From contig JAJEKV010000031.1 in the NCBI GenBank assembly GCA_021234155.1, positions 7,640,748 through 7,704,747 on the forward strand: 64,000 bases of DNA, written 5' to 3'. The stretch is from Isoetes taiwanensis (taxonomy: Eukaryota > Streptophyta > Lycopodiopsida > Isoetales > Isoetaceae). This document shows positions 47,140 to 58,146 of this stretch, piece after piece. The notes below the pieces were generated by a model. The model saw nothing but the letters and a program-made list of their open reading frames with translations, had not been told where the DNA came from and did not search any database. The stretch's first letter is position 1, and each line of letters begins with the position of its first letter. The position numbers were made by a program, and so were the translations under genes.

Positions 47140-50100
47140 ATGAAAGATGATAAAGTTGAAATCAAAATCACACCCACAGGCAAGGGTTCAGGACACAGAT
47201 GAACCTGCTGTGTATGAAAACTTTCAGACACAGTGGTTCATAACAAGGGGAACTGGAGGAAAGTACAACACACTCACTTTCATCCACATCTGTGGAAGTC
47301 CGGGAGGCAAATGCTACGATGACTCAGAGTTTAAATGCATGAGAGTCATCAGAGAAGTTTCAGATATCGCGGGCTGGTCTGGACAATAGGGAAGGCTATC
47401 TTCTAAGACTTCCCAGGGATTCATAGTTGTGGACCAGACCTATTTCAGACTTGGTAGAGTGGCACCTCAAGCTTTGTACAAGTACATGACACATTACATA
47501 AATAAGCTGAAGTTGTTCGAAATTATAAGAAGAGTTCAATCCCTCAAAGCGAGGATTTTGCTTGTAGGGAATCCGAAGATGAAATAGTGGAGGAGGAGAG
47601 GCAAGAAGATGCCTCTAGTTAGGAAGAACGGGACGAAAGTCCTAGTACATCAGATGAACATCAGAGGAAGAGCTGGCCACGAGACACTATTGTAGCAAGG
47701 GGTGGCAATTAAAGAAAAGAAGGTGAACAAGACCTCAGAGCGGATGGAAGAAATAAATTTGCACAAGTATGTGCAAGGCGTAATTTATTTGCCAGTAACT
47801 TCCATGAGGTTGCCACCAAAAAATGAAGCTGGTGACCGCACTCTTCAGTTTCGTAAAATTTACGCTGATCACTTAAGGAACCTGAAGGATAGGATCAGGA
47901 GCAACCACAATGCCCACGTTGCTCTGATAGTCGTTTTCATTGACAGATCCCAGTGCGTGGACCCCAAGGACTACGATAGAGAAAATGCTGATTCTTACAT
48001 GCGGGCAACCACAGTTTTAAAGCAAGGAGGCAGTTGTACAAGGAAAAAAATAACCCAAGATACCTCTCTGTCCTCTGTGCTATTTACTGTGACTTGACAG
48101 ATGAAGAAACGAAGATCCTTGCCAACACACACAATGCTGACAACGAGTACAAACTTAAAATGAGCTTCGTCAACAAGATCAGGTTCATGCACAGAGAGTT
48201 TGTAATTTTTAAGGAAAAATATAGAGAAGATCTAAAGAACCAGCAAATTCCTTGGAGCTGAAGGAAGCGTGTGCTGTTGAGTGCTGCCTCAAGTACGACG
48301 AGGCCAATAAACGACAGTCTCTGATAGCACACGACAACTGGTTTCAACTAGCCTTCAGAGACGATAGAGTAAGTAATTTTTGTATTCCTAAATAACTCTA
48401 TAGTCCTCCCACTAACCACGTTTATCTCTTTGCAAATTTGGGACCTACAAAACGAAATTTTTACCATGTTTGAGCGTGGAGAATTGAAAAGCAAAGGAAA
48501 GGTCTCCGAAAAGAAAAAAACTCTGACGTTCCAAAGAAAGAGATGACCTTATCTGTCTGGAGAGAAATGCAGGGCTTCACAGATATGGACTTACTCGAAA
48601 GGCTACTGCAGAAGGTTGTGGACAAGGAATTTACGCTAGAAGAAATGTCCAAGGAGCTGCACAAATAAGATAGACACAACACCCTTTGCTTTCCTTCTCT
48701 GCAACTGGAACAGGACGTCATATTTAGAAAATTATAAAAATGCTTTGTGGCACGTTTGCTTACCAATGCAGAAACGTATTCCTGAATACGCCTCTTCCTC
48801 TGTTTGTGGCTAGTGTGTTTTCCGAAGTAGACTCTTCTTTAAGATGAAGCTAAAGTGTATTCCGGAATACACTTTAGCTGCTAAAAAAGCAAAATGTATT
48901 CCGGAATACACTAGTGCTTAGTCATAAAATAATCCCGCATTCTGGAATAGGATTGTGCTTTGATGTGTAGGCAACAGATGCCTCTGTTTACCACTTGTAG
49001 TGCTCTAAAGTGTTTCCTTCTTCTTGATGCCTTATAGTTAATTGTCTTTCTTCTGATGTTGTGGTTATTTTTCAGCCAAAAGAACGTCATCACATATCAA
49101 ACATGCTTGATGGAACAATTGAACGTTGACAGCTGGGAAAGATGTAAAGAACTCTATCCTATCGTAACCTCGGACAAAAGGATCATTCAATATGCACCAA
49201 ATTTTGAGGCCTGGGTATGTTGTCTTTATTTTCTACGTTTTCATTTTTATTATTACAGAGACATTCTTTGTTGCAGAGCAAAAAGAAAAAACAAAGACGT
49301 CTTGGGAGGGCTTCATGCACTTGGTCGATAGCATGGGAGGAGAGAACGTTAGCGGACGGTGTTTTGGATAATGAGCCCTCCTGTTATGAACCCTTTACAA
49401 TATTCGATCAAAACAATCTGCTTTATATAGTTCCACGCCGTACCGCATCGAAATTGTCCAAAACAATCAAGCCCTAAGATTCCACCTTGGTAATAGCGAC
49501 ACCGCCATATGGCTTCAAGCTTAGGGCCGGTAGCCTTCTGACGACCCGACCATTTAAAAACTCTGAGTTTAATGCTTTTGTCGACGGCATTAAGCAAATT
49601 ACCACGGCGAAACATTGGCAGCTAGTTGTTTTTCACTCCAGCATGCAATCCGGACTTGTGGAAGCCACCTTCAAGAATCACTTTGGTTCCCCAGTGCAAG
49701 CTAGATATGAAAACACAGTGCGTCCGTAAGTGTTTATCACGGAATACAAATGTCTCTTGGTTTTCTTTATGTACTTTTTCTTTTAGCTAAAATTGCTAGC
49801 ATTTTCACATTCTTGTTTTCAGTTTCTATTCCTGAATACGTTTCTTTCGGTCCAAGTTAACTCATCTGTTATTTTTCTTGTTCCATAGGTACGAAACAAA
49901 TATCAATTACCATGGTAGAGGGCCGAGACTGCTAAGTAAGGTTGAATATCTCCATGTCGCTTACTGGAGTTTCGATGGAAAGCATACAATGGAACATTTT
50001 AACACAGCAGCGTGCCTGAATTTCTCGAACGTATTGGAGTTTCCAGCGGTATTGCAGAAGCTGCAGGACCCTAGTCCACAAGGCAGAATAGTGAATCATT

Positions 50101-50558
50101 ACCAGAAGCCACAAAAGCTGATTAACCATCTTCTAGACATGTTCTCACGTCCAGGAGATTGGGTGCTTGATGCTTTTTCCGGTTCTGGTATAAGGATTGC
50201 TTGTGCACTTAGGAAGGGCCATAACTGTGTAGCCGTTGACATTAATAAGGAGGCTGTGAACTTTATCAAGATGAGACTGTCTGCCGTACCAACTCTACCA
50301 GACGAGAATCAAGCATTGGGTGCCAAGTCTTCATCTGATTTTGCCAAGATGACATCTTCGGAGATACAACCTCCATTTACAAGCTCCTTGGACGATGAAG
50401 CTACTTTTGCATAGCTGAAAGAAGTAGCTCTAGCTACAATTCCAGAAGCAACTACTGACACAGACAAGCCTAAGTCACCAGAAAAAGATGAAACGACAGA
50501 ATCTGACAAAGCTGAGACGAGCAAGAAAAATGAAGAAGACTATGCTTTAGATATGTGA
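47140..50558 (+). pseudogene. ParB-like domain plus N4/N6 DNA methyltransferase, spliced and decayed
   Basis: Inferred exons: 47,140-48,368 (donor GTAAGT), about 48,436-48,667, 49,076-49,214 (donor GTATGT), 49,277-49,725 (donor GTAAGT) and 49,889-50,558. After an unknown N-terminal region and acidic linker (EDEIVEEERQED) comes a ParB-like segment: YLPVTSMRLP, ALIVVFIDRS, then LCAIYCDLTDEETKILANTHN and MSFVNKIRFMH. The G-x-HR motif expected after SYM seems deleted. The last two exons form a beta-class methyltransferase: motif IV LVIATPPYG, then QKPQKLINHLLD (motif X-like) and WVLDAFSGSGIRIACAL (motif I), VAVDIN. ParB-methyltransferase fusions are common in bacteria and phages. In-frame stops at 47,387, 47,620, 49,475 and 50,412, and about six frameshifts, suggest decay. 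Target base unknown; TPPY resembles the SPPY of N4-cytosine enzymes. Confidence 0.72.
48775..48950. repeat. Palindrome cluster in an intron of the ParB-methyltransferase gene
   Basis: Copies at 48,775-48,790 (CGTATTCCTGAATACG), 48,812-48,833 (degenerate), 48,848-48,879 (perfect 32-bp palindrome, half site AGCTAAAGTGTATTCC), 48,895-48,910 (perfect 16-mer TGTATTCCGGAATACA) and 48,939-48,948 (ATTCTGGAAT). Another copy lies in the last intron at 49,827-49,840. They use the same core and AAAGTG arm as the upstream cluster. Confidence 0.9.
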
Positions 50559-50868
50559 CTTATCTTATGCTATAGTTATTGATTGACATTGATTATTGCC
50601 ATTATTGATGTAACATAAAAACTGTAAAGAAATTTTTATTATTATTTCTACTAAATTTGTGATTTTTTTACATCTAACTTTATAAAATTGCGTACTCATG
50701 TCTGAATTTTGCCATTTTCACGTGCTTCACTCCACAAAACCAAGGTCGTGTCCAAAAAGGACCCCAAAAATAGGCAAAAAAAAAAAAAAACTGATACTCT
50801 TGAAATTTCAAACTTCTATTAAAAAAGCCCAATTTTAAAAGAGACGTGTTTTTTTTAAGGAATATTTG

Positions 50869-50895
50869 AAACGGGAGTGCTGAACACTCCCGTTT
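50869..50895. repeat. Perfect 11-bp hairpin downstream of the methyltransferase stop
   Basis: AAACGGGAGTG, a five-base loop CTGAA, then CACTCCCGTTT. It lies about 310 bp past the TGA at 50,556-50,558 and about 250 bp before the next gene. Role unknown: it might mark an element boundary or act in RNA 3'-end structure. Confidence 0.85.
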
Positions 50896-51142
50896 AATTT
50901 GCAACCTTGTTGAACCTGTTTTTTGCACCAAAAATCCTCTCCACGATGGTAAAATCCTTTGCTAGCACCGAAATCATACAGAAGAGCAACAGTCCCAGAT
51001 TTGAGAGAGAGGGACGGTCCCACAATCGCCCTAGCAGCAAGCAGAGGCCGCAACACCCAAAAACATCATTTTTTTCTTAGTTGCCCACTTTCCAAATTGC
51101 AGTGTAGTAGGACATACATTTCCTTGGCATGCCTTGTTGATA

Positions 51143-51706
51143 ATGATGGCCAAGACCATTGAGCCAGAACCTAAACAGAGAAGGATCTATGCCAAGGATG
51201 ACATGGTGGTCGATATAGCCAACGTAAAAACCATGCTAGCGCTATCCAAGTGCTTGATAGTATGTATGTACCACTTGTTCTGATCTGCATTATTTGGACG
51301 ATAAGAAATTTTCGAATTTTCTCAGGATAGTCTATATTTTATTTTTTTTATTTTTTTAGCACGTTTGCACAAACCCAAGTGGACACTTTGAAGCAATTCT
51401 AGAGTGTCCACGTTGCAGCCATCTGAGATTTTTGTGCACGTGGAGAGCCTTAAAGTCGTTGGATTTCATCTACGGTCATGAAAATTCAGGGAAATTCCAG
51501 ACTGTTCATATGCGGCCTTGGGAAGTTATGACCGCCCCTGGCCTCGTATATGGAAGAATAGGCTAAGTTTTGGGCATGCATCCAGGTATGGCTATGATTT
51601 CATAGTCGATGAGTCAAGAACAAGCAAAAGAATAGGAAAAGGGCATACATTAAGATCACCGGATCTGTACAAACGGCCCAGAAAAGTAGTAGATCAAAGT
51701 GAATAA
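51143..51706 (+). pseudogene. Small CxxC protein gene beside the methyltransferase, one frameshift
   Basis: Exon 1, 51,143-51,259, encodes MMAKTIEPEPKQRRIYAKDD and on to ALSKCLI (donor GTATGT). Exon 2, from 51,360 after a T-rich tract and AG, continues in phase with HVCTNPSGHFEAILECPRCS and LRFLCTW, giving a Cys/His group (CTN, CPRC, FLC) that could bind zinc. At about 51,560 the frame shifts by one base; the next frame resumes with LSFGHASRYGYDFIVDESR and ends VVDQSE at 51,706. Without the shift the protein would be about 155 residues. I do not recognise the family. Same orientation, similar intron style and closeness to the methyltransferase suggest a common unit, but this is inference. Confidence 0.5.
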
Positions 51707-52677
51707 GAACTGAATAGAGAGTGTTCCTTTGATTTGTACCCAGAGGAACGAAGTTGGGTGTGTCAAAAAGGAATTTTGCTCTGTAACTGAAATTGGTAAT
51801 CGAAATTGGCCTGACATTCTTCTTTATGTGGAACTCCTTTGTCGTACTTGGTTCTACACTTTGATGAGATCTATGCTTTTTATGTTATGATTTTCGTGGT
51901 GAAACTCTCTTTCTTGTTAATTCAAAGGGGAATTTATTACAAGCATATGATCTGTGCTGAACATTGCTTCTTCCATTTATTTGGAAGGAATAACAGACCC
52001 TAAGCATTTGGAAGTCCCTAGAAATGACTAAAAAGCGTGGTCCGGCAACTCCATTACTGTTAGGCAAGCCTAAATTCTAGAATTTTGAGAATTCAGCTAT
52101 CAAGAGCTTCATTTTTTTTGTTAGAGCATTCATTGCCGTTGGAGAAAGCATTTTTATCTACGCTCTTAAGCATTTATTATGCTTCATTCATATGGGTCGT
52201 GTGAATATGATAATGCTGAAAATGATGTAGCTAAGGTTTCCAATAAAAAAGAGGAAGGAATTGCCATGGCCACTCCTCAACTCCTCAGAAACTATAGAAA
52301 GATAGAACATAGAGATTTCTTATTGCCTTCCAAAGTTTACCTGCAATGGCTGCACATTTGGATGCTCCTCAGTTAATACATCAGCTGCTACTGGGTAATT
52401 TCTGCCTATAGAAGTGCACCATCAAACTTATGGTCAAAAAGTATGGTCCTGCTAAATTATGGTAAGAAATTATATTTTTTTTCCTCAGGAGATGGTTTTG
52501 TATTTAAAGATTTTTGATAGTTACATCTTGCAGGTCTGGCATATATGTTGCAGCTTCCACAGGCTTATTCACTGGCTGAAAATGTAAATAAAATTATATG
52601 TATAAGGCTGTAAATTAATTTTACTTTCATGTTCTTTAAGTTATAATGACGTGTTATGAGTAGATATGTTTATGATT
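51707..52677. other. No gene seen
   Basis: Short frames only. The stretch contains ordinary AT-rich sequence up to the target duplication of the LTR element. No palindrome of the TATTCC type was noticed here. Confidence 0.4.
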
Positions 52678-52682
52678 AGGAA

Positions 52683-53035
52683 TGTTAACCACCTAGTGGT
52701 TAACATTGTGCATGCACATGTTAGGTGCATGCACATGTTAGGTGTCAGTGGTGGCAGACTGACACTTGGCATGATTAGGTTAACATAAGTGTAGGGATTA
52801 GATTTAGTTAGATGTACGGCTCAGATTTGCGGTCTACACTATATTAGACCGGAGCCTCTTCATTTGTACTCAGGTTTATCTCAAATTTGGAGAGCCTCAC
52901 TTGGCCACATTTCCCGCATTCTTTGTACATATTTTGTCTCTTTCTTGTTTCATGATCTTGAGCATGGCTGGCTTGTAGCATCCGGCAGTCATGGACTGCT
53001 GCTGCAAGATGTATGCCAAGAACTCAAAACTAACA
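52683..53035 (+). repeat. Left LTR
   Basis: Starts TGTTAACCACCTAGTGGTTA (8-bp inverted arms around CTA) and ends AAAACTAACA. It contains two copies of GTGCATGCACATGTTAG and a TATA-like CTATATTAGACC followed by a GGAGCCTCTTC block typical of an LTR transcription start. Confidence 0.85.
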
Positions 53036-55062
53036 ACGCCCGTTATCTTGGGGGTTCGCTCAAGATCATTTCTTTAGCCTTCTTTTTTTCTTTGTTGTCT
53101 TCTTTGCTCTCATGCTTCTCCGTTTTGAAAACTTTTTGTATACTATTCTTACCCCTTAAATTTCCTTAGTTTGCCCAACCAAGTTCATTCATGTATTCGC
53201 TTGGAGGCTTTTGTTTTTTCAAAGCGGTGATGATTCTGCCGGTGATCAATTTACTCTAAATAAATCTGTTCTCAAGACCACGTTCTTGGATCACGTGAAG
53301 CCAGTTCCACGATAAAGGATTTCTGGAGTGGTGACAGCACTCCTCTCTGCAAGATCTTCAGACAAATCAAGAGTTTGATCCTCTTTTCTCTTTTATTTGC
53401 TGAAAAATTGTCAAAATATCATGATTTTTCCATTATCCTCGAGTTTTTATCTCGGTTTTCTCAAAATGGTTATACACACAACCAAAAATATTTAGTTTCA
53501 AAGGCAAAGCGGTACTTGAAGCTTTCTATTTCAAGAGGGTCGACCTTTGTGGCTAGCCCCAACTTTCGTGGTTACGAAGCAAAATTCTCAAGGCACTGCA
53601 TCTCTTGATCACATATCAAGATGTAATTCTTATTGAATTTTTCAAGAGGGCCCGATACTTGTGGCTAGCCCCATTCATCTAACCATGTTTTAGTACGCGA
53701 GCAATATTCCAGCAAGCACATGCGCACACATAGCATTTGGGCGGTTTATTAAAACTCTCGATCTCCCTCCTGCGCATACCCGGCACCATTAGTACATCAA
53801 ATTTCCAGTGTGAGTGGAGCACAAACATCTTTTGAACAAACTTTACTGTTCATCCATATGTCATCTATGGCTTGAGGCATCTGCAAAATAGAAGAGGTCG
53901 ACAATTTTCATGAACAATTTCGCGTAGGAAGGGCGATACGGATATATCTCTATTTCGACATTTTCCCGGTAAATATTTGCATATTACAAAAGCGGTCGGA
54001 GTTACCCCATCGGCCCTTGCCTTATCAGCCCTTTGGTGCATCATCATCGGCAAAGCCACGGTTCAAAGCCTAGCCATCAGATTTGTGCCACGAAGCCGGA
54101 TCGATCGCCAATCTGCGGGGAAAAACATCAATCATCCTTCCCATTGCCATTTCTTCATTCCAAAACGCATTTGCTTGCACATCACGGTGCGTCCATCCTG
54201 CGGCAACATGCAAATATAGTAACTATTCTGCTCAAATCCATTCCGGCTTAAATTTGGCACTATATCGGGGGCTTGTGTGGTATTTAGCAACTTCCTAAAC
54301 TCGGTAGCCGCCGCGCGGTTGCTCTCACGGAATAGAGCAAACACATTTTAGGGTTTCACGATTGATGGCTATGATCACGGCCGCACAAGATCAATGGCTG
54401 AGATATGCCAAGACTTTCAATTATTTTTTATGGTCGCGCTCACGGAGGCGTCCGCGCCCGAGGCCCACACCGGTTGTTATCGGCGTCACGGCTCCACACT
54501 TCTTTCCACGGCCGCGCTATTCAAAGCGCCCGCGCTCAAACTTTGACCCGCGCTTGCTTGTACCCACGGTCAGCTCCGCCCCGCGCCCATATATTTTCTT
54601 GGTGATAGCATGCGCGCCCACGCCAAGTCCACGCTCCACCCATGCTTTTTGCTCAATATCCGCGCTCTGCACAAATATTGTGGCGCATATACACGCTCTC
54701 CTACGATCGATCACTGGGGATACTTTTTTAGGTGCTTACGTTTTGAAGGCTCCCTATAATCATTGTTTTTAAGCTTTTTAGGTGAACTTTTGGGCAATAT
54801 TTGTTCCAATGGACTTACCCATCATATAAAGGGGATGGTCTTTATGTTTTTGGCCCATGTTCCTATGATCCATGTTCTCCATCGACATTCCTTCCGGATC
54901 TTATTAGTCCTCAGCGCATTCATGACAATCTTTTGCGGCTGACACAACCCAACCATTACCGGTATTTTTACCTAATTTTTGGCACCATGTTGTAATTGTC
55001 GGACTTGTCTTATAAAAGTGCGTACATGTTTTAGATGCTAAAAACTTTTAGGGAGAAGCGAT

Positions 55063-55416
55063 CATTAACCACCTAGTGGTTAACATTGTGCATGCACATG
55101 TTAGGTGCATGCACATGAGTGTGTCGATGGTGGCGGTGACACTTGGCATGATTAGGTTAACATAAGTGTAGGGATTAGATTTAGTTAGATGTACGGCTCA
55201 GATTTGCGGTCTATACTATATTAGACTGGAGCCTCTTCATTTGTACTCAGGTTTATCTCAAATTTGGAGAGCCTCACTTGGCCACATTTCCCGCATTCTT
55301 TGTACATATTTTGTCTCTTTCTTGTTTCATGATCTTGAGCATGGCTGGCTTGTAGCATCCGTGATCATGGGCTAACTCTTTTTGCAAAGATGTATGCTAA
55401 GAATTCAAAACTAACA
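55063..55416 (+). repeat. Right LTR
   Basis: Aligns to the left LTR over its length with a few substitutions and two indel patches (near the GTGTCAGTGG region and near the CATGGACTGCTG region). It ends in the same AAAACTAACA. The first bases read TCATTAACC in place of TGTTAACC. Confidence 0.85.
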
Positions 55417-55479
55417 AGGAATATGCCATAGTGTTCCCATTTCTTATATTTGAAGTTTCTAACTTGTTGCAAAGTTGTG

Positions 55480-56825
55480 TTGAATCAATTGCAGTCTTTA
55501 CACATCTGTTTACATGGGCTGCTATTATATGTGCAAATGCAAAATCTGGACAAACTGGAAGGGCCCTTGAATTGTACTACCGAGTTCAATGTTCTTGCCA
55601 TAATGGGCACGTTTTTATTGCTGTTAAGGCATGTACTATGGGGAATGCTCTTTTGCAAGGAAAGGTTACTTATGATGAGATTATTGTAGCTGGGTTGCAA
55701 TCAGATGTTGTATTGGGTAACACATTGCTTCATATGTATGCATGTTGTGGCAGCATTGGGGAAGCTTGCAGAGTCTTTGAGAACTTAGTTAATCCCAGTG
55801 TAGTATCATGGAATGCTATAATTGCTTTGGTTTTTCCACATAAGGAAGGCCATCAAGCTGCAGTGTTTTCAAAGGATGAAAAATGAAAAATAAGACCAAA
55901 TTAGGCCACACTTTTTAAGCATTTTAAAAGCATGTAGCATGTGAGACACTAAAGCAAAGCGAGTCATTCATGACTGTTGTTGTCAAAGATACAAGCGGAG
56001 GGTATGATTCCATATTTCGTGACTTTCTTAGGTGCCTTGGAAGCATATGCCATCATGAGAGCATTAAATCAGGGCAGGCTCTTTACACATTCGTTTACAT
56101 GGGCTGCTATTATATGTGCAAATGCAAAATCTGGACAAACTGGAAGGGCCCTTGAATTGTACTACCGAGTTCAATGTTCTTGCCATAATGGGCACGTTTT
56201 TATTGCTGTTAAGGCATGTACTATGGGGAATGCTCTTTTGCAAGGAAAGGTTATTTATGATGAGATTATTGTAGGCTGGGTTTACAATCGGATGTTGTGT
56301 TTGGGTAACACATTGCTTCATATGTATGCATGTTGTGGCGACGTGGGGAAGCTTGCAGAGTATTTGAGAACTTAGTTAATCCTAGTGTAGTATCATGGAA
56401 TGCTATAATTGCTGGTTTTTCCCTGCATAAGAAAGGCCATCAAGCTCTGCAGTGTTTTCAAAGGATGAAAAATGAAAAATAAGTCCAAATCAGGCCACAC
56501 TTTTAAGCATTTTAAAAGCATGTAGCATGTGCAGGGGCATTAAAACAAAGGCAGAGTCATTCATGACACTGACTGTCAAGATGCAAGCTGGAGGTATGAT
56601 TCAGTTTCGTGACTTTCTTAGGTGCCTTGGAAGCATATGCCATCATAAGAGCATTAAATCAGGGCAGGCTCTTACACGAATAACATGTTCAATGGGCTTG
56701 AACTAAACCTTATTTTAGGTAGTAACTTGGTTGATATGTACGTTAAATGTGGGAATCTAGAGGAAGGAAGCAATGCCTTTCATAAATTACCAACCCAAGG
56801 CGTGTTCTCTTGGGGTGCTATGGTT
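55480..56825 (+). pseudogene. PPR protein fragments in tandem
   Basis: PLS-type pentatricopeptide motifs: FTWAAIICANAKSGQTGRAL, DVVLGNTLLHMYACCGS, GEACRVFENLVNPSVVSWN, then a second copy of the same and a third partial unit (LILGSNLVDMYVKCGN, FSWGAM). PPR proteins bind organellar RNA. Here the first two segments are duplicated copies of one stretch; stops and frameshifts end each after about 130-150 codons, and no N-terminal transit peptide or DYW tail is present. It is a relic of a larger PPR gene, with its left edge at the LTR element. Confidence 0.8.
55489..56660. repeat. Tandem duplication with unit of about 585 bp
   Basis: TTTACATGGGCTGCTATTAT occurs at 55,509 and 56,094. The following 460 bp match at about 95%, and the unit end (GGTGCCTTGGAAGCATATGC) recurs at about 56,033 and 56,622. 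The duplication contains the PPR segment. Confidence 0.9.
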
Positions 56826-57010
56826 CTGATCTTTCTAAAAAGCATTTTTTAGGGTCCGCGACCTCGAAATAGGGCAAAGAAGAAGGTCCACGCCAATTCT
56901 TCAGCAAAGGTGATCTAAAACTTCTATCTTAGCATTTTAAGTGATACGCAAGTGGATTTGCATTTTGGTAGCTTTTGGGTTTGAGCACATTACTGCTTCA
57001 TTTGCACGGA

Positions 57011-57848
57011 TTAAGGGGCTCGGGGTATGCTTGCCTGCAGGTGAGTGGATGAATTGGTCAAAATAGAAGATGAAGCACATCTTATTTTGCAATGATTAGG
57101 ATATCAGGATCTGAGGGCTCGGTACAATATCGAGGGGTACAAAACGTTGGCATGTTTCTTTGCACTTGAATCTAGCATATATGGTAACAACTTGATTGAA
57201 TTTTGCAAAAATAAAGAGATATTTCTAGAAAGCTTTACCGTCTTTTAGACAATGGAAGATGAGAGACTAGAGGTTAACGATGCCCCAAATTGAGGTGCAT
57301 TAGGCGCATTAGGAAATTCCGGCATGTCTTGGGAAGTTATGCGGTTGGGGAATTCTGACGAGGCAAGGCAGGCTGCTTGCAACTTGATTTCTCTGGTGGC
57401 TGGAGGAAATATTGATAAACTCGACAAAGTATGATGTTTTTTTTGGCAAAGTGAAGGTCTGTCATGATCTTTGTGCAGTTTTCCTAGGTAAATAATTCCA
57501 TATTTTGATTTCGTCCTTGTGGCAGTTCATAAATGATAAGATTTGTGATTCTTGGCTAATCTGGCTCAGGGTATGCTTGCACAAGTGAGTGGATGAATTG
57601 GTCAAAATAGAAGATGAAGCACATCTTATTCTGCAACGACTAGGATATCAGGATCTGAGGGCTCGGTACAATATCAGGGTACAAACGTTGGCATGTTTCT
57701 TTGCACTTGAATCTAGCATATATGGTAACAACTTGATTGAATTTTTGCGAAAAATAAGAGATATTTCTAGAAAGCTTTACATCTTTTAGACAATGGAAGA
57801 TGAGAGACTAGAGGTTAACGATGCCCAAATTGAGGGTGCATTAGGCGC
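57011..57848. repeat. Tandem duplication with unit of about 544 bp; unknown coding remnant
   Basis: About 290 bp starting GGTATGCTTGC and GTGAGTGGATGAATTGGTC (57,041 and 57,585) are repeated with about 93% identity. The second copy has an open frame 57,589-57,789 (ELVKIEDEAHLILQRLGYQD, FFALESSIYGNNLIEFLRK). The first continues past the matching part into SWEVMRLGNSDEARQAACNL. The sequence looks like exon remnants of a helical protein that I cannot name. Confidence 0.7.
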
Positions 57849-58146
57849 GTGGGAATTTTGATTTATATATGTGTTGTCAATCATTTTCTAGACACGATGG
57901 TCTCATAGATGAAATAAATAAACATTTACGGTTTGCTAATTCGTTATGTTGCTTTTTCACAATGTCCACCTACTTGCTTGGTTCTGATGGTGATTTTGGA
58001 TCATTTTTTATTATTACTTTAGGTTCATTAACCTCGCAATACACTAGGAAGGGAGCTTTTAAGGAGGCGATATCTCGATGTTGCATCATTGCGGTCGAGA
58101 TTTGATCATCTTGTGCTGAAATTATTAGGAGGTATTAGACATGGTG

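Larger units (their letters stand above)
52683..55416. mobile_element. Non-autonomous LTR retrotransposon, intact ends, 5-bp TSD
   Basis: Direct repeats of about 353 bp flank a 2.0-kb interior. The element is bordered by AGGAA at 52,678-52,682 and AGGAA at 55,417-55,421, a 5-bp target duplication. The interior has no gag-pol motif on either strand, so it would need enzymes from elsewhere (LARD/TRIM-like). A purine-rich stretch AGGGAGAAGCGA lies just before the right LTR and may be the polypurine tract, implying transcription on the plus strand. No standard tRNA-Met primer site was recognised after the left LTR. A second internal repeat (CAAGAGGG with GTGGCTAGCCCC) occurs at about 53,532 and 53,642. 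Confidence 0.85.

Noticed and set aside
46482-48950. CRISPR array
   Set aside because: The repeats are palindromes at irregular spacing, diverged, and in a eukaryotic intron-bearing locus.
47140-50558. Bacterial contamination as source of the methyltransferase
   Set aside because: The domain is split by introns with GT donors, and the flanks on both sides are plant transposons in the same base composition.
47140-50558. TAG reassigned to an amino acid
   Set aside because: Frameshifts and a TAA occur as well, and the intact gene in the window gives no hint of recoding; decay is simpler.
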